From NCBI RefSeq assembly GCF_000959725.1, contig NZ_CP009322.1:3720001-3784000 (forward strand): a stretch of DNA of 64,000 bases, read 5' to 3'. The position numbers and the translations under genes were made by a program. Source of the DNA: Burkholderia gladioli. Lineage in GTDB: Bacteria; Pseudomonadota; Gammaproteobacteria; Burkholderiales; Burkholderiaceae. Under the pieces are notes generated by a model, which searched no databases, was not told the origin of the DNA, and saw nothing but the letters and a program-made list of their open reading frames with translations. How positions within the stretch are numbered: the first letter of the stretch is position 1; each line of letters starts with the position of its first letter. This document shows positions 32,834-43,100 of this stretch, piece by piece.

Positions 32834-34720
32834 ATGGCTCACGCAATCACGCTCAGCTCCAATCTCGGCAGCAGCCTGCTGTTCTCGAACCTCAGCGCCG
32901 AGGAAGCGCTCGGCCGCCTGTTCACCTACCGGCTCGAGGCGATCAGCAAGAACGCCTCGGCCGACCTGCGCGCGCTGCTCGGCACGCCGATGACGGTCAA
33001 GCTGGTGAGCCCGCAGGGCTACACGCGCTATTTCAACGGCATCGTGCGCGATGCGGAGCAGGGCGGCTTCGTCAATATCGACGGCGTGCGCTACGCGGTC
33101 TATGGCTTCACCCTGGTGCCCAAGCCCTGGCTCTCGACGCGCCGTCGCGACTGCCGCATCTATCGCGGCATGACGGTGCCGCAGATCGTGCAGTCGGTGC
33201 TCAACGACGTGGGCTACAGCGACGTCAAGCCGAGCCTGAGCGGCAGCTACCCGGCGCGCGAATACTGCGTGCAGTACCGCGAGAGCGATTTCGACTTCAT
33301 CAGCCGGCTGATGGAACAGGAAGGCATCTACTACTTCTTCACGCATGCCGAGGGCAGCCACACCATGGTGCTGGCCGACGCGCTCGGCGCGCACACCACG
33401 GTGCCGAGCTTCGAGCAGATCCCCTATGCGCCGCCCACCGAGCGCGGCAAGCGCATGAAGGCCTCGATCAGCGACTGGCAAACCTCGCGCGAGGTCAACA
33501 CCACGCGCGTGCAGCTCGACGACTACGACTACCTGAAGCCGAAGGCCTCGCTGCTGGCCTCCGAGGAACTCACCGACCAGGCCGACGCGACCAGCGTCGG
33601 CGGCCTGGAGGTGTACGACTGGTCCTACGAATACGTCGGCTACGACCAGAAGCAGTCGGACGGCCAGCGTTACGCGCAGGTGCGCGCCGATGCGCTGAAC
33701 GTGCCGCTGCTGCTCAGCCGGGGCAGCACCGATGCCTGCGGCCTGGCCACCGGCGTGCTGTTCCGCCTCAAGGATTTCCCGCTGGCCGACGCGAACCAGG
33801 AATACCTCGTCACCGAGACCGAGATCCGGCTGGTCGAGCCCGACTACGTGAGCGGCGGCGGCATCGACGACGAGGAGGAGCCGTTTCGTTGCAGCTTCAA
33901 GGCGATCCGCGGCCGCCAGCCGTTCCGTACCGCGCAGACCACCCCGCGGCCGCGCATCGCCGGGCTGCAGACGGCGGTGGTGTATGGCGACACGCCCGAG
34001 GACATCGCGGTCGACAAATACGGCCGCGTGCAGGTGACGTTTTTCTGGAGCCGCCCCGGCAAGCCGCATGCCGACAATTCCTGCCCGGTGCGGGTGGCCC
34101 AGCTGTGGGCCGGCAAGCGCTGGGGCGCGCAGTTCATTCCGCGCGTCGGGCAGGAGGTGGTGGTCAGCTTCCTGGACGGCAATCCGGACCGGCCGCTGAT
34201 CATCGGCAGCGTCTACAACGCCGACAACATGCCGCCCTACAGCCTGCCCGACAACAAGACCCAGAGCGGCGTGAAGAGCCGCAGCCACCAGGGCGGCGGC
34301 AGCGAGGACTACAACGAGATCCGCTTCGAGGACCGCAAGGGCGCCGAGCAGGTGCTGGTGCATGCGCAGAAGGACCTGCGCGAGGAATCCGAGCACGACC
34401 ACGACGTGCAGGTGGGCCACAACTACACGCTGACGGCCGGCAACCAGATCCGCCTGGTCACCGGGCTGGCCAGCATCACCATGAAGAGCTCGGGCGAGAT
34501 CGATATCCAGGGCACCAACCTGACCATCAACGGCGAGATGAACGTGACCCTGATGTCGGGCATCGCGATGGAGATCAACTCCAAGGCGAACCTGAACATG
34601 AGTTCGATCGCGGCGATGGAGATCCTCTCCGAGGCCGATTGCCTGATCCAGTCGACCAACCTGCAGTTGATCGGCACGGCCACGGCCGTCCTGGGCGGCG
34701 GCGCGCCGATGATCCTGTGA
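32834..34720 (+). CDS. vgrG: T6SS spike protein VgrG (TssI)
   Basis: VgrG, 628 residues, the trimeric spike at the tip of the Hcp tube. The gp27-like part (1-370) includes EALGRLFTYRLEAISKNASA, RDCRIYRGMTVPQIVQ, YCVQYRESDFDFISRLMEQE and GIYYFF. The gp5 OB-fold region near 390-480 has DKYGRVQVTFFW and GWGAQFIPRVGQEVVVSFL-type sequence (here KRWGAQFIPRVGQEVVVSFL). The protein ends with the beta-helical needle and MIL, so no effector domain is fused. Any cargo must bind non-covalently or be carried by Hcp. No PAAR gene is seen nearby. The gene's stop overlaps the next start (GTGA). Confidence 0.97.
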   Translation: MAHAITLSSNLGSSLLFSNLSAEEALGRLFTYRLEAISKNASADLRALLGTPMTVKLVSPQGYTRYFNGIVRDAEQGGFVNIDGVRYAVYGFTLVPKPWLSTRRRDCRIYRGMTVPQIVQSVLNDVGYSDVKPSLSGSYPAREYCVQYRESDFDFISRLMEQEGIYYFFTHAEGSHTMVLADALGAHTTVPSFEQIPYAPPTERGKRMKASISDWQTSREVNTTRVQLDDYDYLKPKASLLASEELTDQADATSVGGLEVYDWSYEYVGYDQKQSDGQRYAQVRADALNVPLLLSRGSTDACGLATGVLFRLKDFPLADANQEYLVTETEIRLVEPDYVSGGGIDDEEEPFRCSFKAIRGRQPFRTAQTTPRPRIAGLQTAVVYGDTPEDIAVDKYGRVQVTFFWSRPGKPHADNSCPVRVAQLWAGKRWGAQFIPRVGQEVVVSFLDGNPDRPLIIGSVYNADNMPPYSLPDNKTQSGVKSRSHQGGGSEDYNEIRFEDRKGAEQVLVHAQKDLREESEHDHDVQVGHNYTLTAGNQIRLVTGLASITMKSSGEIDIQGTNLTINGEMNVTLMSGIAMEINSKANLNMSSIAAMEILSEADCLIQSTNLQLIGTATAVLGGGAPMIL

Positions 34721-35265
34721 GCGCGATCCTCGACGCCGCCCGCCAGATGCGCCTGCCCGCGCCCGCGATGGCGCGCCTGGACGCGGCGATGAGCCCGCAC
34801 GCGGCGGTGCGCGCGCTGCTCGACGCGGGCCTCGCGGCCGATGCGCTGAGCCTGCTCGCGCGCCTGCTGCCGCATCGCTACGCGGTGGCCTGGGTGTGCC
34901 AGTGCGGGCGCGGCGAGACGCTCGCGGCGCCGGACCAGGCCGGCCTCGCGCTGGCCGAGGCCTGGGTGCGCGACCCGGCCGAGGCGCGTCGTGCCGACGC
35001 CGCGGCCTTCGCCGCCGAGCATCGCTACCGCGGCATCGGCGCCTGGGCCGCGGCCGCCGCCGGCTGGACCGGCGGCAACCTGAACCCGCGTGCCGAGCAG
35101 CCCACGCCGCCGCCCGCGCATCTGTGCGCGATCGCGGCGATGGCCGCCCTCAACTACCTCGCCGCGCTGGTGCCGGCGCGATTCGACGCGCGACGCCTGA
35201 CGTACGTGCGCGACGCGCTGGGCCTGCTCGGCACGCCCAACGGATCCGATGGAGGACTTCGATGA
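34717..35265 (+). CDS. DUF6931-like protein between vgrG and the FHA gene
   Basis: A helical, alanine-rich protein of 182 residues, with no signal peptide or membrane helix. Distinct segments are LLARLLPHRYAVAWVCQCGR, LALAEAWVRDPAEARRADAA and HRYRGIGAWAAAAAGWTGGN. I associate it with a domain of unknown function (DUF6931) found downstream of vgrG in Burkholderia-type T6SS loci; this assignment is tentative. It starts with GTG overlapping the vgrG stop, and its stop overlaps the FHA start by four bases, so expression is tied to both. A role as spike adaptor or assembly factor would fit the position but is not shown. Confidence 0.7.
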   Translation: MSAILDAARQMRLPAPAMARLDAAMSPHAAVRALLDAGLAADALSLLARLLPHRYAVAWVCQCGRGETLAAPDQAGLALAEAWVRDPAEARRADAAAFAAEHRYRGIGAWAAAAAGWTGGNLNPRAEQPTPPPAHLCAIAAMAALNYLAALVPARFDARRLTYVRDALGLLGTPNGSDGGLR

Positions 35266-37343
35266 GCACCGAACCGAGCCTGACCCTGGCGGTGCAGGGT
35301 GAACGCGCCGAGCGCCTCGCGCAGCGCGAGCAACGCTTCGACCGCCGCGACGGCAGCATCGGCCGCGCCGACGATTGCGACTGGGTGCTCGGCGCCGAGG
35401 GCGTGTCGCGGCTGCATGCGCTGATCCGCTACCTGAACGGGCTCTACTTCGTCGAGGACCGCAGCACCAACGGCATGCTGCTGAACGGCGCGCCGCTGCG
35501 CAAGGGCGACCCGGCCGCGCTGCGCGACGGCGACCGCCTGCAGATCGACACCTTCGAGATCGCGGTGCGGCTCGGCGGGGAGACTGGCGGCAACTGGCAG
35601 GCGCGGACCGATCGCGCGCCGACGGCACCGGTTTCGACATCGACGCCGCGGGTTCCGCCGGCGCCGGCCGTGCCGGCAGCCGGCGCGGCCGCGCTGTCGT
35701 CATCGTCGTCATCGTCATCGTCGTCGGCCGAGAACCGCGAGCCGCTCGATCTCGGCGCGCTGCTTTCGCCGCGTCAGCTCGATGCGCAGGGCGATGCGGG
35801 CCGTCCCGACGGCCTGATCCCCGGCGCGCGCGATGCGGCCGTGCCGGGTTCGAGTCTCGATCCGCTCGCGCTGTTCGATGCTCCCTCGTCCTATTACGAC
35901 GAGGCGCCGGGCGCGGTGCCGGCCGACCAGGGCTGGAACCACACGCCGTCGCCCTCGGATCGGTTCCGCCCGCCCCAGGTGGCGGGCGCACGCCTGGCCG
36001 GCGCCTTGCTGCCCGACGATTGGGACGCCACCGGCAGCCGCTTCACGCCGCCGGCCGCGCCGCCCGCTCGCCAGTGGGACGATTCGCTGCTCGCGCCCGC
36101 GTCGAATGCCGCGCCGGCGATTCCGCCCGCCGCTTCGGGCGAGGACGATTCCTTGCTGGCGCCCGCGCCGCTGCGTGCCGCCGAGGCCGCGCCTGAGATG
36201 CAGTCGAGCGCCTCGCACCAGGGCGACGCGCTGCCGGGTTCGATTCCGGCGCGTGTGGCTGGTGCCGCGCCGGTGATTCCGCCGTCGGCCTTGCACCGGG
36301 ACGATTCGCTGCTGGGTTCGATTTTGCCCCGTGCGGCTGGTGCTGCTGCGGTGTCGCCGTCGTCGGTCCGGCATCAGGACGATTCGTCGTCGGACGCGAT
36401 TCCGGCGCGCGCGACGGGTGCCGCGCCGGTGCCGTCGCCGTCGCATCCGGACGACTCGCTGCCGCGCTCGGCGACTGTCGCGCCGGCCGCCCCGCAGCAT
36501 GACGATGCGCTGCTGGACCTGATCCCGGCGCGCGCGGCCGATGCCGCGCCGGCGCTTCCCTCGTCTGCGCCGCAGCACGGCGATTCGCTGCTGGCGCCGA
36601 TCCCGGCACATGCCGCCGAGGCGCCGCCGCTCGCGCCGGGCAACCCGGCCGCGCGCGATCAGGCCGCCCCGTCCGCCCCGTCCGCCGCGCGAGCCCCGGC
36701 TGCCGACGCCGCGCCGTCCGCGCGTGCCCCGGTCACCGCCGTGGAATCGGCGGCGCCGGTGGCGCGGCCGGTGGCCTTCGGCGCGGCCGAAGCCCCGGCC
36801 CGCTCGCCGGCCGCCTCGCCCGCCGAACCCGCCAGCGCCGAACTCACGGCGATGTTCGAGATCGCCGTCGACGCGATGATGGACGTGCTGCGCGCGCGCG
36901 CCGAGCTGAAGAACAGCTTCCGCCTGCCGGCCACGCTGATCCAGCGCTCCGAGAACAACCCGCTGAAGTTCGCGCCCACCGCGCGCGAGGCCGTGCGTCG
37001 CCTGCTCGCGCCGCCCGACAGCGGCTTCCTGGCCGGCAGCGCGGCGCTGGCCGACGCGGCCGACGACATCCGCAACCACCAGATGGCGATGCTGGCCGGC
37101 GTGCGCTCGGCCTTCGAGTCCCTGCTCGCGCAGTTCGATCCGGCGCGCATCGAGCAGGAGTCCGAAGGCGGCGGGCGGCGGCTCTCGCTGGGCGGCAACC
37201 GCCCGCGCCACTGGGAGCGCTACAAGGAGCAGTTCGAGGCGCTCACGCGCAATCCCGACGAATGCTTCCGGCGCCTGTTCGGCGACGAATTCGCGCGCGC
37301 CTACGAGGAACAACTGGCGCGCCTGAAGCAGCGCCGCCCCTGA
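35262..37343 (+). CDS. tagH: T6SS FHA-domain protein TagH (Fha)
   Basis: A protein of 693 residues. An FHA domain lies at about 20-110 (DGSIGRADDCDWVLGAEGVS, RLHALIRYLNGLYFVEDRST). The T6SS-specific C-terminal domain is at about 520-693 (MFEIAVDAMMDVLRARAELK, NNPLKFAPTAREAVRRLL, FEALTRNPDECFRRLFGDEF). In other species such Fha proteins, once phosphorylated by PpkA, activate T6SS assembly. The middle (130-510) is low-complexity: a run of ten serines encoded by TCG/TCA near residue 146, then about eight degenerate units of the type DDSLLxxIPARAAxAAPxxP. It is coupled to the gene before it (ATGA) and is the second FHA protein of the island. The central region is probably a flexible tether. Confidence 0.93.
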   Translation: MSTEPSLTLAVQGERAERLAQREQRFDRRDGSIGRADDCDWVLGAEGVSRLHALIRYLNGLYFVEDRSTNGMLLNGAPLRKGDPAALRDGDRLQIDTFEIAVRLGGETGGNWQARTDRAPTAPVSTSTPRVPPAPAVPAAGAAALSSSSSSSSSSAENREPLDLGALLSPRQLDAQGDAGRPDGLIPGARDAAVPGSSLDPLALFDAPSSYYDEAPGAVPADQGWNHTPSPSDRFRPPQVAGARLAGALLPDDWDATGSRFTPPAAPPARQWDDSLLAPASNAAPAIPPAASGEDDSLLAPAPLRAAEAAPEMQSSASHQGDALPGSIPARVAGAAPVIPPSALHRDDSLLGSILPRAAGAAAVSPSSVRHQDDSSSDAIPARATGAAPVPSPSHPDDSLPRSATVAPAAPQHDDALLDLIPARAADAAPALPSSAPQHGDSLLAPIPAHAAEAPPLAPGNPAARDQAAPSAPSAARAPAADAAPSARAPVTAVESAAPVARPVAFGAAEAPARSPAASPAEPASAELTAMFEIAVDAMMDVLRARAELKNSFRLPATLIQRSENNPLKFAPTAREAVRRLLAPPDSGFLAGSAALADAADDIRNHQMAMLAGVRSAFESLLAQFDPARIEQESEGGGRRLSLGGNRPRHWERYKEQFEALTRNPDECFRRLFGDEFARAYEEQLARLKQRRP

Positions 37344-37411
37344 GACGAACCGGCTTGCCGCCGCGCTACGCGACGCGCCCGACATGAAGAACTCTTGATC
37401 GACGATCCGAT

Positions 37412-38749
37412 ATGACCCAGAGCAATAAAGTGGTATGGAGCGAGGGCCTGTTCCTGCGGCCCCAGCACATGCAGCAGCAGGAGCGCTACCTGGAGCGCTA
37501 CGTGGAGCTGCGCGCCGGCGCGCTGCGTCCGCACGCGTGGGGCTTCCAGGAGCTCGAGCTGGAGAGCGACCTGCTCGCGATCGGCAAGCTCGGCATCAAG
37601 CGCGCGCGCGGCGTGTTCCCCGACGGCACGCCGTTCGCGATGCCCGGCGACGATCCGCTGCCGCCGCCGCTGGACATCGAATCGAACTGGCGCGACCAGG
37701 TGGTGCACCTGACCTTGCCGCTGCGCTCGGCCACCCAGCCCGACAGCGCCTGGCCCGGCGCCGATGGCGACCAGTTGTATCGCTACCGGGTGCGCGAGGC
37801 CGAGGTGCGCGACGCCTCGGGCAGCATGGAAGGGCTGACCGCGCTGGAGGTGGCCGGCATGAGCGCGCGCCTGGTGCCCGAGGCGCAGCCCACCGAGGGC
37901 CTGATGCGGATTCCGGTGGCGCGCGTGGTGGAGTGCCGTGCCGATCGCCGCGTGGTGCTCGACGAGGGCTTCATGCCCAGCGCGCTGAACACCGAGGCGG
38001 CCGCGCGGCTGGTGACCTTCCTCTCCGAGCTGCTGGGCCTGCTGCACCAGCGCGGCGAGGCGCTGGCCGGGCGCGTGGCCGAGACCGATCGCGGCGGCGC
38101 GGCCGAGATCGCCGACTTCCTGATGCTGCAGGTGATCAACCGCTACCAGCCGCTGGTGGCGCACCTGGCCGCCGCGCCGCTGCTGCATCCCGAGGCGCTC
38201 TACCAGTTGCTGATCGAGCTGGCCGGCGAGCTGGCCACCTTCACGGCGCCGGGCAAGCGCGCGCAGGCCTTCCCACCGTACCGCCACGAGATGCTGCGCG
38301 AGAGCTTCGAGCCGGTGATCGTGGCGCTGCGCATCGCGCTGAGCGCGGTGCTCGAGCAGAGCGCCGTGCCGATCCCGCTGCAGCAGCGCAAGTACGGCGT
38401 GTGGGTGGGCGTGGTGCCCGACCTCACGCTGCTCGACACCGCCACCTTCGTGCTGGCCGCCAAGGCCGACATGAAGGCAGAGGACATGCGCCGGCAATTG
38501 CCGACGCAGTCGAAGATCGGCCCGGTCGAGAAGATCCGCGACCTGGTCAACCTGCAACTGCCCGGCATCGGCGTCTCGCCGATGGCCGTCGCCCCGCGCC
38601 AACTGCCTTACACCTCCGGCTTCCTCTACTTCGAATGCGACCGCAATTCGTCGATGTGGCGGATGCTGAAGACCTCGGGCGGCATCGCCATGCACTTCGG
38701 CAGCGGCTTCGCGGGCCTCGACCTGCAATTCTGGGCGGTGCGCACATGA
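37412..38749 (+). CDS. tssK: T6SS baseplate-membrane adaptor TssK
   Basis: TssK, 445 residues, the trimeric adaptor that links the baseplate wedge to TssL and TssM. The start NKVVWSEGLFLRPQHMQQQE is the family signature. LDIESNWRDQVVHLTLPLRS, PPYRHEMLRESFEPVIVALR and YGVWVGVVPDLTLLDTATFV follow, and the C-terminus contains SGFLYFECDRNSSMWRMLK. Length is normal. It is the first of the tssK-tssL-tssM block and overlaps tssL by four bases (ATGA). The 68-bp gap after the FHA gene contains no ECF-type promoter, so it is read from the vgrG promoter. Confidence 0.97.
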   Translation: MTQSNKVVWSEGLFLRPQHMQQQERYLERYVELRAGALRPHAWGFQELELESDLLAIGKLGIKRARGVFPDGTPFAMPGDDPLPPPLDIESNWRDQVVHLTLPLRSATQPDSAWPGADGDQLYRYRVREAEVRDASGSMEGLTALEVAGMSARLVPEAQPTEGLMRIPVARVVECRADRRVVLDEGFMPSALNTEAAARLVTFLSELLGLLHQRGEALAGRVAETDRGGAAEIADFLMLQVINRYQPLVAHLAAAPLLHPEALYQLLIELAGELATFTAPGKRAQAFPPYRHEMLRESFEPVIVALRIALSAVLEQSAVPIPLQQRKYGVWVGVVPDLTLLDTATFVLAAKADMKAEDMRRQLPTQSKIGPVEKIRDLVNLQLPGIGVSPMAVAPRQLPYTSGFLYFECDRNSSMWRMLKTSGGIAMHFGSGFAGLDLQFWAVRT

Positions 38750-40155
38750 GCGAAGACAATCGCAGGGACGATCGCGCGTCGCGCGTCGACGCCACCGTGC
38801 TGCGCCCGCAAGGCAGCAGCGGCTCGGGTTCCGGCGCCGACGACGCGACCCGCATCATGGCGCCGCGCGCGACCGGCGCCGATGCCGGCGCGACGGTGAT
38901 CTCCGGCGGCGCTTATGCGGCGGCGGCCGGGCCGGGCGGCGCGCGTTCCGCCCCGCGCCCCGCGCTGCGCGCCGAGCTCGGCGACTTCATGAGCGGCGTG
39001 GCCAATCCGCTGGTGCGCGCGGCCAATCCGCTGCTGCTGCTGACCGTGCAGCTTCGCCACAGCGTCGCGCCGCCGGCCGACGTGGCGCGCCTGCGCGAGC
39101 AGGCGGTGGCCCAGGTGCACAGCTTCGAGAGCTACGCGCAGGGCGCCGGCATCAACACCCAGACCATCATGGCCGCGCGCTACGTGCTCTGCACCATGCT
39201 CGACGAGTCCGTCAACAACGCGCCCTGGGGCGAGCTGAGCGGCTGGGCGCAGAAGACCCTGCTGGTCACCTTCCACGGCGAGACCTACGGCGGCGCGAAG
39301 TTCTTCCAGATCCTCGATCGCCTGAGCGTCGACTTCTCGCGTCATCTCGACCTGATCGAGCTGATGTACATCTGCCTGGCGCTCGGCTTCGGCGGGCGCT
39401 ACCTGGTCGAGCCGGGCGGCCTGGGGCGCCTGGCCGACATCCAGGACGACCTGTATCGCCGCATCCGCGGCCTGCGCGAGGCGCCGGCCGCCGAGCTCGC
39501 GCCGCACTGGCGCGGCGTGGAGGATCGCCGCAATCCGGTGATGCGCCACGTGCCGCTGTGGGTGGCGATGGCCGCCGCGGCGGTGATCCTGCTGGCCAGC
39601 TTCCTCTACTTCTTCACGCGCCTGAACGGCCTGGTGGAACCGGTCAGCGCGCAGCTTGCCGCGATCGGCCTGCAGAACGTGCCGCCGCCGCAGGCCAACG
39701 CCGCGCCCAAGCCGGCCGGCAAGAGCCTGAAGTCGCTGCTCGCGCCGCTCGAGCAGGCCGGCGCGCTGGCCGTCGACGAGCAGCCCGACGGCCGCGCCAC
39801 GGTGCGCCTGGCCGCGGGCCTGCTGTTCCCCTCGGGCGGCGCCGACATCGCGCCGGCCGAGATACCGCTGCTGCGCCAGGTGGCGGCCGCGCTGAACCAG
39901 GTGAAGGGCCGCGTGATCGTGGTCGGCCATACCGACGACCAGCCGATCCGCTCGCTGAAGTTCAAGGACAACTTCGCGCTGTCCACGGCGCGCGCCCAGA
40001 ACACGCTGGCGATCCTGGCCCAGGGCCTGGACGATCCGCGCCGCCTGGAAGCGAACGGCGCCGGCTCCTCGCAGCCGATCGCCACGCCGCCGAGCCTGCC
40101 GGAGAACCGGGCACGCAATCGCCGCGTGGAAATCCTCTACATCCCGGAGAACTGA
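38746..40155 (+). CDS. tssL: T6SS membrane protein TssL with OmpA-like C-terminal domain
   Basis: TssL of 469 residues. Residues 1-70 are a low-complexity cytoplasmic leader. The DotU-type domain spans 75-255 (NPLLLLTVQLRHS, LCTMLDESVNNAPWG, FHGETYGGAKFFQILDRL). A single transmembrane helix lies at about 269-290 (LWVAMAAAAVILLASFLYFF). The periplasmic OmpA/MotB-type peptidoglycan-binding domain spans about 345-469 (VIVVGHTDDQPI, NFALSTARAQNTL, NRARNRRVEILY). It belongs to the membrane complex with TssM. The extended form anchors the system to the cell wall directly, which matters here because no tssJ lipoprotein gene is visible. It overlaps tssK by four bases and is five bases from tssM. Confidence 0.97.
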   Translation: MSEDNRRDDRASRVDATVLRPQGSSGSGSGADDATRIMAPRATGADAGATVISGGAYAAAAGPGGARSAPRPALRAELGDFMSGVANPLVRAANPLLLLTVQLRHSVAPPADVARLREQAVAQVHSFESYAQGAGINTQTIMAARYVLCTMLDESVNNAPWGELSGWAQKTLLVTFHGETYGGAKFFQILDRLSVDFSRHLDLIELMYICLALGFGGRYLVEPGGLGRLADIQDDLYRRIRGLREAPAAELAPHWRGVEDRRNPVMRHVPLWVAMAAAAVILLASFLYFFTRLNGLVEPVSAQLAAIGLQNVPPPQANAAPKPAGKSLKSLLAPLEQAGALAVDEQPDGRATVRLAAGLLFPSGGADIAPAEIPLLRQVAAALNQVKGRVIVVGHTDDQPIRSLKFKDNFALSTARAQNTLAILAQGLDDPRRLEANGAGSSQPIATPPSLPENRARNRRVEILYIPEN

Positions 40156-40159
40156 ACCC

Positions 40160-43100
40160 ATGAACCTGCTGAAAACCTGGGTGCGGTCCCGGTGGTTCGC
40201 CTCGGCGGTCGGCCTCGCGCTGATCGCCGTGCTGATCTGGCTCGGCGGCCCCTATCTCGGCCTCGGCGATCGCCAGCCGCTGGCCAGCCCCGCCGCGCGC
40301 CTGGCGCTGATCCTCGCGCTGCTGCTGGCCTGGCTGGTGGTGCTGCTGGTGCTGCAGTGGCGCGCCCAGCGCAAGACCGCGCGCCTGTCCGGCGAGCTGG
40401 CCGGGCAGGAGGCCAAGCTGGCCGCCGAGGAGCCGGGCAGCGCCGAGCGCGCCGCCTTGCAGCAGCGCTTTCGCGAGGCGATCGACACGCTGCGCCGCAC
40501 GCGCCGCAACGGCCGCAATCTCTACGCGCTGCCCTGGTACGTGGTGATCGGGCCGCCGGGCTCGGGCAAGAGCACCCTGCTGCAGAATTCCGGGCTCGAT
40601 TTCCCGCTGTCCGAGCGCTTCGGCAACAAGGCACTGCGCGGCATCGGCGGCACGCGCGACTGCGACTGGTGGTTCACCGACGAGGCCGTGTTCCTCGACA
40701 CCGCCGGCCGCTACACCACGCAGGATTCCGACGCGGCCGCCGACGCCTCGGCCTGGCAGGCCTTCCTGACCCTGCTGCGCCGCTATCGCCGCCGCCGGCC
40801 GCTGAACGGCGTGATCGTGACGATGAGCGTGTCGGACCTGCTGAGCTTCGACGAGACCGCGCGCCAGCAGCACATGCGCGCCGTGCGCCGGCGCCTGGAC
40901 GAACTCACGCAATACCTGAAGGTGCCGGTGCCGGTCTACCTGGTGTTCACCAAGAGCGACCTGGTGGCGGGCTTCGGCGAGTTCTTCGACGACCTCGGCC
41001 CCGAGCTGCGCGCCCAGGTCTGGGGCATGACCTTCCCGCTCGAGGCCAGCCTCGACGGCAGCGCCTGCAGCCGCTTCGCGGGCGAATACGACCTGCTGCT
41101 GGAGCGCCTCAACACGCGCCTGATCGAGCGCCTGCACGCCGAGCGCGATCGCGGCCGGCGCGCCGCCGTGCTGAGCTTCCCGCAGCAACTCGGCGCGTTC
41201 CGCGAGATCGCGCGGCAGTTCGTGGAAGGCACCTTCGGGCGCAACGAATACGGCACGCCGCCGCTGCTGCGCGGCGCCTACCTCAGCTCGGGCACGCAGG
41301 AAGGCGCGCCGATCGATCGCATGCTCGGCGCGGTGGCGCGCACCTTCGGCGTCGATGCCGCGCGCGTGCAGCCCGGCACCAGCCAGCGCCGCACCTTCTT
41401 CGTCGAGCGCCTGCTCAAGGAGGTGCTGTTCCGCGAATCGGGCCTGGCCGGCACCAACCCGCGCCTGGAGCGCCAGAAGCTGCTGGTCCAGATCGCCGCC
41501 TATGCCGGCATCACCCTGTTCACGGTGCTGATGGTGGCCGGCTTCGCCACCAGCTACGCGCGCAACCGCGCCTACGTGGCCGAGGTGCAGGACAGCCTGA
41601 AGGACCTGCCCGGCGCCGATACGCTGGCCGGGCAGCCCGACTTGCGCAGCTATTTCGCGCGCGCGCTGGCGCGGCTGGAGGTGATCTCGGACACGCAGGA
41701 TTCGGCGGGCCGCTATCGCGATCATGTGCCGCTGCTGATGCGCTTCGGGCTGTTCCAGGGCCGGGCGCTCTATGCGCAGGCGCATGGCGCCTACCTGCGC
41801 GAGCTCGACGGCACCCTGCTGCCCGGCGTCGGCCTGCGTTTCCGCGAGGGGCTGACCGACAGCGCCAACGATCCGCAGACGCTGTACGGCTACCTGAAGG
41901 GCTACCTGATGCTCGGCGAGCCGCAGCACCTGGTGCCCGACGAGCTGGCCGCGCTGGCGCGCCAGGAATGGCAGCGCCTGTTCCCCGACGATCCGGCGAT
42001 CCGCAAGGCGCTCGACAAGCACTTCACGGCGCGCGTCGAGGATCCGCAGAAGCCGCGCGCGCTGTCGCTCGACAGCGGCCTGGTGGACCAGGCCCGCGCC
42101 ACGCTGAAGACGGCCGACCTCGCCACGCTGATCTACGGCAGCGTCAAGCTCGACGCCGATCGCTCCGGCGTCTCGCCGGTGCGGCTCGACGAATCGCTGG
42201 GCCTGCTCGGCAACGTGTTCCGTCGCAAGAGCGGCACGCAGCTCGCGCAGCCGCTGCCGGTGCTGTTCACGCGGCCGTATTTCGCCTACGAGGTGAACGG
42301 CGGGCTCGATCGCTCGGTGGACGGCTTCGTCAAGGACTACTGGGTGTTCGACACGGGACGCGTCGATCCGCTGGCGCGCTCGCGTTACGCGCAACAGGTG
42401 CTCACGCTCTACGAGCAGGACTACATCCGCAACTGGGACGGCCTGCTCGGCGATCTGCAGCTGCAGCCGGTGGTCAGCATCCAGGATGCCAGCGCGCTGG
42501 CCGCGAAGCTGTCGGGGCCGAGCTCGCCGCTCAAGGCGCTGCTGAACCTGGTGCGCGACAACACCAGCGACCTGCTGCGCAGCGGGCCGGCCGGCGCCAA
42601 CGGGGCGAGCGGCGTGGCGGGCGTATCGGGCACCGAGGTGGGCGACCAGGCCAAGACCATCGGCGAGAACATCGCCGCGCGCCGCGCGCTGAACACCAGG
42701 CTGGCCGGCGAGCTGCGCACGGCCGGCGCGCCGCTGCCCTATGGCGTGACGCTGGCCTCGCGCAACAACGGCGGCGGCCAGGACGCCGGCAGCCAGCCGG
42801 GCGCGGCGATCGAGGCGCATTTCGCGCAGATCGACCAGCTGAGCCTGGGTTCGCCCGGCGCCACGCCGCTCGATCACACGATCGGCGTGCTCGACCAGCT
42901 CGGCAAGACCCTGCTGACCATGAACGACCTCAGCGACCCGAGCGCGCAGAACAACCCGGCCCTGCTGTCGGCGCGCCAGGAAGCGCAGCAACTGCCGCCG
43001 CAGGTGGCGGGGCTGATCTCGGGCCTGACCGGCAAGAGCGCCGACCTGGTGGCCAGCGGCGGCAGCGCCGCGCTGGCCGACCAGTTCCGCGCGGCGGCCG

